Shown: positions 1 to 6,800 of the stretch, piece after piece
How the letters are laid out: each line of letters starts with the position of its first letter
Numbering within the stretch: the stretch's first letter is position 1
Assembly: GCA_022559985.1 (NCBI GenBank)
Contig: JAFJTR010000217.1
Coordinates: forward strand, 1-11,792
Length of the DNA stretch: 11,792 nucleotides
DNA from: Parastagonospora avenae f. sp. tritici 18332-5
Taxonomy: Eukaryota > Ascomycota > Dothideomycetes > Pleosporales > Phaeosphaeriaceae
Direction: 5' to 3'
The notes under the pieces: model-generated
What the model saw: only the letters and a program-made list of their open reading frames with translations
Databases searched by the model: none
Told to the model about the DNA's origin: nothing
Made by a program: the position numbers and the translations under genes

Positions 1-623
1 ACGTCCTGTCTTTAAGCCTGCCTCTGTTCTGCTAGTAGACCGTAGTAATTATACTGATCACGTGCACCTATCCTCCCTGCCTGTCGGCCCTCGTGACATG
101 GAGCTCACTGTATGACTAGCTAGATAAGCGAACAAGTCCAAACTGGACTAGTTTCTCATTGGCTACAAGCACATCCAACGGTTTCTCTTGTGAGTGGAGA
201 GTGCAACATAAGACTTACCTTTTCCTCGCCCTACTAATTATTAGGGTTGCTTGGAGAGCATAGACAGGAAACGCTCTGTGATGTAGGGCCTAGTGCATAA
301 TGCCCTTTTTTGAAAAAAAGTAGGCAGCGATGAGGCTATCGTGCGCGTGCGCTTTCACCTCTATTTATGAATGAATCTGCAATATAGGTGCACTAAGTTC
401 ATTGCACGATTATTTATAGCCCTAGAGAAAGCAACGCTAACGTTCTCATAAAAATAGAATAGCCTAAATCGAAAGGTGCCTAGATTAAGGCTAGTTAGTC
501 TATCTTTAGCATAATACAGGTTTAACACAGCAACGAAGAATCAGCGCGCTGTCATCAAGATACTATCCTCGACGATAATGTACAGTAGCCCAATTCTAGA
601 GTAAAAGTTGCAAACGTGAAGGC

Positions 624-685
624 AAAACTTGATGCTTATTACACTAGCGCTGCCGGAAGCGCTAGTGTAATAAGCATCAAGTTTT
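624..685. repeat. Perfect 28-bp-stem hairpin with 6-nt loop
   Basis: Bases 624-651 are the exact reverse complement of 658-685, with loop GCCGGA between them. The flanks resume a weaker inverted match: about 600-619 pairs with about 705-725 after an extra stretch of some 17 nt on the right side. The left stem begins inside the sequence that also pairs with the right arm of the large inverted repeat (621-638 with 1183-1200), so this hairpin is nested at the inner edge of that repeat. Its perfection contrasts with the diverged arms around it. Confidence 0.9.
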
Positions 686-762
686 ACTTTCGACACTGCC
701 TGTGCTCACGTCTGCAATGTTTTCCGGCTAGACATATTGCTTATTTACTCTAAGATTGGTTT

Positions 763-807
763 AGTCTAACCAGCACGAGACATTCAGGACCTCGTGCTGG
801 TCAGACT
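763..807. repeat. Hairpin unit, 17-bp stem with one mismatch
   Basis: Bases 763-779 pair with 791-807 across an 11-nt loop; the single mismatch is a transition. The core is CCAGCACGAG facing CTCGTGCTGG. The unit and the 25 bases after it (ACTAGTCCT, an A-rich run, then GCTCGAG) recur outside the large inverted repeat at 1792-1858, so it is part of a dispersed short repeat rather than a one-off palindrome. No coding or tRNA character is visible. Confidence 0.8.
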
Positions 808-980
808 AGTCCTAAAAAGGCGGCTCGAGAGGTTAGAGCATCCGCTGCCGGCAGTGCTATTGGTGTAACGAGGTCACCTACTAGTACCGGACTTAGTTAC
901 TTATGTCCTCCCTCGTTACAGCGATATCACCCCGGATTACCCCGGACACGATTCGGACCTGAGCCTGACTTAGTTCTGAC

Positions 981-1238
981 TCAGCTCTCCCTAGCCTTCA
1001 TGTATTTAAGCTTGCTGTTCCCTAGATGTACATAGGCAGTTTTCTGCAATCCTTTCGTACAAGACCTATAGGTGTCAATTGATCTTAGGTTACGGTTCTC
1101 CCACGCACTCCCATATGCCTCTGAGTGAGACCACACCGAGTTCGGATCTCTTGTCTTGCCTGCGTCGTTACAATTGGGACAGAGCATTAAGTTTTGCCTC
1201 CAATACTTTGGTACGTACAGTAACGTCGAAGACAGCAT
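981..1238 (-). other. Unrecognised 85-codon reading frame in the inverted-repeat spacer
   Basis: An 85-codon frame runs on the minus strand from an ATG inside the right arm of the large inverted repeat into its spacer. It contains one CPNC pair near residue 20 and a later single Cys, and is otherwise rich in Ser, Arg and Tyr. I recognise no family. The aligned part of the left arm does not keep the frame open past the first few codons. It may be a relic of a protein once encoded by the repeat or a chance frame; I would not call it a gene without homologues. Confidence 0.15.
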
Positions 1239-1750
1239 CTTGATAACAACGCGCCGATTCTTTATTTTTGTGTTAAACCCGTATTATGCTAAAGAAAGAC
1301 TAACAGCCTTAATCTAGGCACCTTTCGATTTAGGCTATTCTATTTTTATAAGAACGTTAGCTTCCCTTTCCCTAGGGCCCTAAATAATTGTATAATGAAC
1401 TTAGTGAGCCTGTATTTTGGGTTTAATTATTAATAGGGGTGAAAGCGGCATGCGCATGATAGTTTCGTCGCCGCCTAATTTTCTGCAAAAAAGGCATTGC
1501 ACACTACGTCCCATATCCCGGAGCGTTTCCTGTCTATGCTCTCTAAACAACTCCAATTATTGTAGGGCTAGAAAAAGGTGAGTCTTGTCGTTTGAGAGCT
1601 ACCGATGATGAAAGGCGCAGTTGCTCTACTCGTAAGAGAAACCGTTAGATGTGCTTATAGCCAATAAGAAACTGGTCCAGTTTGGACTTATTCGCTTATC
1701 TGGCTAGTTATATGGTGAGCTCCACCCTTGTTAACGTTAAGCTCGCTCCG

Positions 1751-1858
1751 TCACACTAGTTCTGAAAATATAGCTCTTAAATAGTACTAATGTGACCAGC
1801 ACAAGATATTTCAGATGCTCATGACGGTCATACTAGTCCTGAAAAGATAGCTCTCGAG
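1751..1858. repeat. Decayed direct copies of the 763-830 hairpin repeat
   Basis: The stretch 1792-1858 lines up in the same orientation with about 765-830: it shares GACCAGCACAAG-like, ACTAGTCCTGAAAAG and GCTCTCGAG blocks. Its stem has lost pairing through substitutions that are mainly transitions (CACGAG to CACAAG, for example). Just before it, 1751-1780 carries only the second half of the unit (ACTAGTTCTGAAAATATAGCTC), giving a partial tandem arrangement. This is repeat debris next to the right end of the large inverted repeat. Confidence 0.65.
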
Positions 1859-2580
1859 CCGTGCTAGCCTTATGATTAAAGGCTATTAGAGATATCGCTG
1901 CTGTTTTAAGATAAGGACGCAAAAAGCAGGAATAGATAGGCAAACGTTAACCTTGACTTCAGTGTATAATAATAAGTTAGTCAACCTCTATAAAAAGGCT
2001 ATGCTATCTTATAGCTACCAGCGAAATCCATATATACTATATAGCGTGCGTCCATTCTGATAAGCGACTTAGGACGTTATGACTATATGCACCAGCCTAA
2101 TCTGCAGGCATTACGCTGCTTAAACCTATTTTCTTCCTATATAAACTCAACTCGTACATATCTCGAACACTGATTCCCAGCGTTGCAGCTACTTATAGCG
2201 AGTTTTGTGGTGATTAGGGTAATATCCCCCACTACGTAGCGAGAACCACTGCGTAACAAGAAAAACCACAAGTACTTAGACTCCAAAGCAAAAAATCTCT
2301 TTCTACGTCTAGATATTCGTACTGCGTCGCTTGGATTATGTGTAGAGGCTTATTCTCTACCGCCTAGCCGCTTGCTACTAGAAAATTACCAGGTTGTCGT
2401 CGCCTTCGCGCCTTATTTGCGGAGGGCCTCTTTTCGCGACGTAGCAGGACTTCTCTATCACAGACACACCACTAAGTCCAGACGACTTATAACAATCATA
2501 ATATAGTAGTACCTAACCCTGCAGCCATATCAACACGCTGATAGGCTATCCTCAGCCCTGTGGCGGCAATGCAAGGAAGA
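1859..2580. other. Gene-free, AT-leaning repeat-flank region
   Basis: About 720 bases between the direct-repeat debris and the LINE tail. No reading frame of note was found on either strand, and no RNA gene. The sequence is rich in TA dinucleotides and CTA/TAG trinucleotides (for example around 1965-2070 and 2480-2510), consistent with old RIP-mutated repeat sequence. It forms the target DNA into which the LINE inserted, since the LINE tail begins directly after it. Confidence 0.6.
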
Positions 2581-2593
2581 TTCATGCAATATA

Positions 2594-2661
<68 letters not shown>
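2594..2661 (-). repeat. (AATC)17 tail of the LINE
   Basis: Seventeen perfect GATT units on the plus strand, read as AATC on the element strand, lie at the 3' end of the element where many LINEs have poly(A). Short tandem-repeat tails are known in I-type LINEs and arise during target-primed reverse transcription. The array sits between TATA-containing sequence on both sides (2662-2666 and 2589-2593). Every C on the element strand is followed by A, the preferred RIP context, yet no unit is mutated. Confidence 0.9.
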
Positions 2662-2726
2662 ATATCCTACTCGGTTTCAGCCGCGCTTTCCGCAGCTATG
2701 CCCGGCTGACAGGCTTGGCGGACAGC

Positions 2727-2757
2727 CGACGCGCCGCGGGAACGTTGTTCCGCGTCG
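2727..2757 (-). other. GC-rich stem-loop in the LINE 3' UTR
   Basis: CGACGCG (2727-2733) is the reverse complement of CGCGTCG (2751-2757), and GAAC (2740-2743) pairs with GTTC (2747-2750) across loop GTT; about six GC-rich bases bulge on one side. It lies roughly 65 bases inside the tail in an otherwise non-coding 3' UTR (2662-2957). In several LINEs a 3' stem-loop is what the reverse transcriptase recognises; that role here is inference. Its high CpG and GC content also shows this end of the element was not strongly mutated. Confidence 0.5.
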
Positions 2758-3439
2758 CCCCACGTCACCCTTGAAAACAAGAGCCATCTGTCCCCAGGGG
2801 CCTGCCGTTTTCCTCCAACCACTATCTAAATATGCTTCCCGGCCCATCTAGATACTGGTTCTACTAACTGAACACTTTGCTTCTAGGTTTGTAGAGGCGT
2901 CTGCCTTATCTTTGCGGCTGCGATACTTCCAGTCTCCTCATAGCACTCGGCTGTCGTTTACGCGTCTCTGATCCCTACTTGCCCAAGGATCTGCGTCTGC
3001 TCTACAAACTTGATGGCTTTGGTGGCTAGCTGTGGCTTGTTCAGGACGGCCTGGAGGTTGTGTCGTCTAGAGAGGTTACCGAATACCTGGTCGCGGAGGT
3101 CCTTGTAGATCCTGCAGCGGAGGAGGATGTGCGCGGTAGTCTGTCTTCTCTCCCTACATTCGCACTGTGGGCTGATGACTTCTGGTACTCTTTGGTTGCA
3201 GAGGAAGTCGTTGAGTCCAATTTTCTCTGTTCGCATCTGTACTAGTAAGGCACTCTTGCGTTTGCTGAGTCCTTTATGAAGTTGCAGCACTTTCTTGGTA
3301 GGACGCGGTGTGAGTCTGTACGTAGCTCTGCCTTTGGTATTAGCCCTCCAGCTATCTGCCTATGCTCTCTCTGCCTGTGTCTTGCACTATCTTCTTAGTG
3401 TGAACTTGAGTGGGAATAGTGTTGGAGGAGCTTCTGCTG

Positions 3440-3900
3440 GTGGCTGTCTGCGACTGTTTGCTCTCTATCTAATTGCTTCCTTGGCGGCAATGTCGGCCGC
3501 TTTGTTTCTAGGGATTCCGACGTGGGCCGGTATCTATCGGACGATTACTGGTCGTCCTATGCCCTGGAGCCGTTGGACCTGGCGTGTAATCTCCTTCAGA
3601 ATGTAGGCTCTTGATCTTCTTTCTGCCTTTGTTATGGACCAGATGGCGGCTTGGTTATCCGTATAGATGGTGATGTCTCTGCGCTTGCTGCCTCTTTCTA
3701 CGTACTGCTCAGCTATCTGCAGTGCTAGGTTGATTCCTTGTAGCTTAGCTGCGTATACTGTCGATACTGCGGTTGCCCCTATGTGTACAGCACGGATCTC
3801 TTGGATTAGTGGGCACACTGCTGCTGCTCCTGTCTTACCGTCTATACTGCTACTGTCTGTGTAGATGCTAAGGCATCGCCCTGAGTTGTTCTCTATATTA
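3440..3900 (-). other. ORF2 RNase H domain, catalytically damaged
   Basis: The first catalytic Asp is in IYTDSSSIDGK (codon 3855-3857), and the third acidic residue is in IYTDNQAAIWS (codon 3657-3659). At the second acidic site, where the family has Glu in an AELQG-like motif, the codon at 3744-3746 encodes Lys. In the last motif, IPAHVGIPRNKAAD, family members normally have GNE where this copy has RNK. Each difference can be explained by one G-to-A change on the element strand. A TAG at 3534 replaces the Trp normally found just before IPAH, and another at 3465 follows the domain. RNase H activity is lost even apart from the stops. Confidence 0.85.
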
Positions 3901-4415
3901 TGTCGATTCCGTGCTTTCTCTGCAGTGGCTTCTATGTGCGTAGCAGGACCCTCTCGCTATGGCGTGGTTATAAACAGTGGGATGGGCTCTTGCTTATCGA
4001 AGCTATGGCTTTGTCGGTGTTTTATGTTGTTGTAGATCTTCTGCTACGAATCGATGTGCCCTTTGCGTTTTCTTGTATTTGTGGGCTGTGGGCTGTTCTT
4101 CTGGATGCCTGACATTTCTGTTATTGCCTGGCTTGAGAGGAGCCGAGTGATAACTTCCGCGTTTTGCCTCTAGATTTGCTGTTCTATGGGTAGGGGGTAA
4201 GCATTGATGTCTAGCGCGACGTGCGATGTGGCTTGATATGCTCCGCATATGATCCTTGCCGCTCTGGCCTGGATGCCTTGTAGGATGTCAAGCGTCTTTT
4301 GGGTATACGTTCCTCCTCTTGTGTTGGAGTTATACTATATAGAGCAGGCGTACATTAGCTGTGGGAGTACTGTGCCTTCGTATATCCTTTGAAGGTCTAG
4401 CAAGCCTATACCCTA

Positions 4416-5420
4416 GGTGGGGCCCCTAAGGCAGCTTAGTGCGTTTACTGTCTTCATTGCTTTCTGTCTGATCGCTTCTATGTGTTCTTTCCAGCGCAGC
4501 TTGGTGTCTATTGTTAATCCTAGGTATTTGCACGTTGTCTCTGGTTTTATCTCGCCCCATTCTGTCTGAATTGGTCTTGTTCTATCGATCCGCGTTAGTG
4601 ACCTTGTGAAATGGGTCAGCTGGAACTTGTCAGGGGCGAAGACTGAGGCGTGGGTACTGGCCCAGCGCTGTGCTTTCTCCATTGCTTTGCTTAGTGTGAT
4701 GCATGTCTCTTCGGTTGTTCTACCCCATGTGAGGATGGCTACATCGTCTATGTATCCGGTCGATATGGTATCGGATTCTTGATTGCATTCGTCGATAAGA
4801 TCCGCGTTGTAGAAGAGGTAAAGGATAGGCGACAGGGGAGAGCCTTGTGGTATGCCTGTGTTTATACGGTACTCTCTGGATTGAAATCCGTCGATGGCTA
4901 TTCTGGTTCTCCTGGCGCTTAGGAAGCTTGCGATCCACCAAACTGTCTTTTCGTCTACTCTCCTTTTCCGTAAGTTACGGAGCAGTCGTTTGTGTGATAC
5001 ATTGTCAAAGGCACCGGAAACGTCGAGTAGCAAAAGGCTGGCCACTTGCGATGGTTTCTTGTTCCATATTTCATATATTTTCTTCGTGACGAGATGTAGC
5101 GCGTGTTCTGTTGAGCGCATCTTTCTACCACCCATGTGGGTTGTTGGGAGCACATGGTGCTTTTCTGTTAGGTGGCTAAGTCGTCGGGCAATTGTAGCGT
5201 CCATGATCTTCCCTATCGTGTTCATCAGAGCTATTGGGCGGTATCATTTGGGTGCCGTATAGTTCTCTTTGCCGGGCTTGCGCAATACTACTGTGGTTGA
5301 CTCTCTGAAGTGCTATGGGCAATATCCTAGGTGTAGACTTCGGTTGAACACCCTTACTAGGTGGGCTGTGAGTAGTCGTGATCCTGCCTGTAATGCTCGG
5401 TTTGCAATGCCGTCTGGGCC
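4416..5420 (-). other. ORF2 reverse transcriptase domain
   Basis: The fingers motif APGPDGI lies near 5420-5400, followed by VVLRKPGK and YRPIAL (around 5275-5225), which is interrupted by the TAG at 5313 and the TGA at 5244. Motif A is LLLDVSGAFDN with its Asp codon at 5022-5024. The GIPQGSPLSP motif lies at about 4856-4827. Motif C is YIDD at about 4743-4754, where Ile replaces the commoner Val or Ala of LINEs. Both catalytic Asp residues survive. A KYLGL motif and the thumb region follow, and the domain's open stretch ends at the TAG at 4413. Inside 5225-4416 all seven Trp codons I can see are still TGG. Confidence 0.9.
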
Positions 5421-6099
5421 TGGGGCCTTGAGCGGTGATGCTGTACGGATAGCATCAGCAACCTCTTTCTCTATGATTGGCGGCATCTCGATTTGCTCCC
5501 TGTACTCCGCTGCGCGTATATCTTCCAGATCCGCATCCGGGGGTATTGGAAAGAAAGTATCCCGGAAGAGGTCTGCCTTGTCGCTTGGCTCCGTGATCTC
5601 CTGTTGTGTTGTCGGGTGTCGTAACGTTGGTGTAACTCCTGGGGCCTCGTTACCCCTTGTCTTAGCCCATTTAGCAAGTCTCCACAACTTCTCCGGCGAT
5701 TCAGCTGCTTCTTCGACTCGCTCTCTGTGTATTTTTGTCAAGGCTTTTCTGATCGTTCTTGCTTTTCGGTTCCTGGCCGTTCGGTATGCTTCCCATGACT
5801 CCTGCGTACTGTGTTGGCTGTGTAGCCTCTTCAACCTTTTCGCCTCTGCGAGGACCTCTTTGCATTTATCATTCCATCCTTCCCGGGACTGTGGTACTAC
5901 GATTACCTCTGGGATCACTTTGTCGATCGCTTGTTTGATAGCTGTCACTATCTTGGACATAATTGTTTAGGGCTACTTTCGTTTCAGGCCTGCGAAGCGG
6001 TGGCAATGTGTCCTTAAGCGCGCTAGTATATTTCTTTACGTCTAGCCGCTTGTAGTTCCTCCGCGATGCTCTTTCCAGCTGTTGTGTGGTCATGTCTAG

Positions 6100-6800
6100 T
6101 GTGGTGCTGACTGGTAAGTGGTCTGAATCGTGGTCGAGGTCCCGAGTTATTTCGCTGCTGATCACTCTGTCTACTAGTCCCATTGTCACCAGGCAGAGGT
6201 CGATGGTCGATCGCCAGTTCGCTTCTTCAAACGTAACTGTGCCAACAGGCAGTGTGTTGTTTAGGTCAAAGTCCTCTATTATGGCCACTAGCTCCTCGGA
6301 CTCTGCGTGTATACGTCTTACCGCGGGCCCTTCCCAGAGAGGGTGGTGCAGGTTGAAATCACCCAAGAGTATCTGCTCCATTTCTGGTGTTCGCGGAGGA
6401 TTGCACGACTGTCATCAAGTGCTGACTCTGCATTTGTGAGGTGTGTTGCCGGGTTGTAGATGTTGTGCACGGCTATTTGTCGTTGTTCCTGCCCCTCCCC
6501 GATCAAGTCGAGGACAATGGAGCAGACATCTCCGGTTTTCTCCTTGAATCTCCACTTGCTGTGGTCTAACCTCCTGTTCACGAAGAAGCAGACCCTCGCC
6601 GGACGTCCTCTATTCCCCGCTGGATAACAGAGATGGAAGACGTCTTTCGCTGGATGGTGGGTAGTTGCTGCATATGGGTTCCACCATGGTTCTTGGATTG
6701 CCAGGATGTCGTACTCTTGGACCCGAGGGTCACGAAGTAGAGTCGCCATCACTATGTCTCTTGACTTGTGGACGTTGTACTGTAGTATGCTCAGGGTGTT
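6100..6800 (-). other. ORF2 endonuclease domain (exonuclease-endonuclease-phosphatase fold)
   Basis: This part of ORF2 nicks target DNA to start reverse transcription. The family's key motifs are all visible in order: QYNVHKS near the start (Asn), AIQEPWW (Glu) about 35 residues on, LLGDFNLHHPLW (Asp and Asn), STIDLCLV (Asp) and SDHLPV (Asp-His). A frameshift lies between the QEPWW part and the GDFN part, in an A-rich codon run near 6390, so the motifs fall in two frames. Residues expected to be catalytic are otherwise unchanged, showing this end of ORF2 has suffered little substitution. Confidence 0.85.

Larger units (their letters stand above)
99..1724. repeat. Large imperfect inverted repeat (arms ~540 bp, RIP-like divergence)
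   Basis: The left arm (about 99-638) reads as the reverse complement of the right arm (about 1183-1724). The outer ends match at GGAGCTCAC (100-108) against GTGAGCTCC (1715-1723). A long well-matched block pairs about 465-580 with about 1218-1345, and the inner end pairs 621-638 with 1183-1200 after a small indel. Where the arms align well, most differences are A/G or C/T swaps in both directions, and several are CpA against TpA, as expected if both copies suffered RIP. A spacer of about 540 bp separates the arms and holds further hairpins. No transposase and no clear target-site duplication is visible. It could be a non-autonomous foldback-type element, or two head-to-head copies of one repeat. 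The inverted arrangement is directly visible; the element class is not. Confidence 0.85.

Noticed and set aside
3295..3606. Plus-strand 103-codon frame coding a very hydrophobic, membrane-like product
   Set aside because: It lies antisense to ORF2 downstream of RNase H. Its hydrophobicity comes from the complement of the charged, Lys/Arg/Glu/Asp-rich minus-strand sequence, and no family is recognisable.
2958..5960. Idea that TAG is reassigned to Trp or Gln in this element or organism
   Set aside because: TGG codons remain in ORF1, the reverse transcriptase and even inside the patch (AIWSI, DSWRA). The pattern is explained by CpA-biased mutation, and the same interval has missense G-to-A changes and nearby frameshifts.
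5269..5970. Plus-strand 233-codon frame
   Set aside because: Entirely antisense to the fingers region of the reverse transcriptase, which has clear family motifs; long antisense shadows are common opposite such coding sequence.
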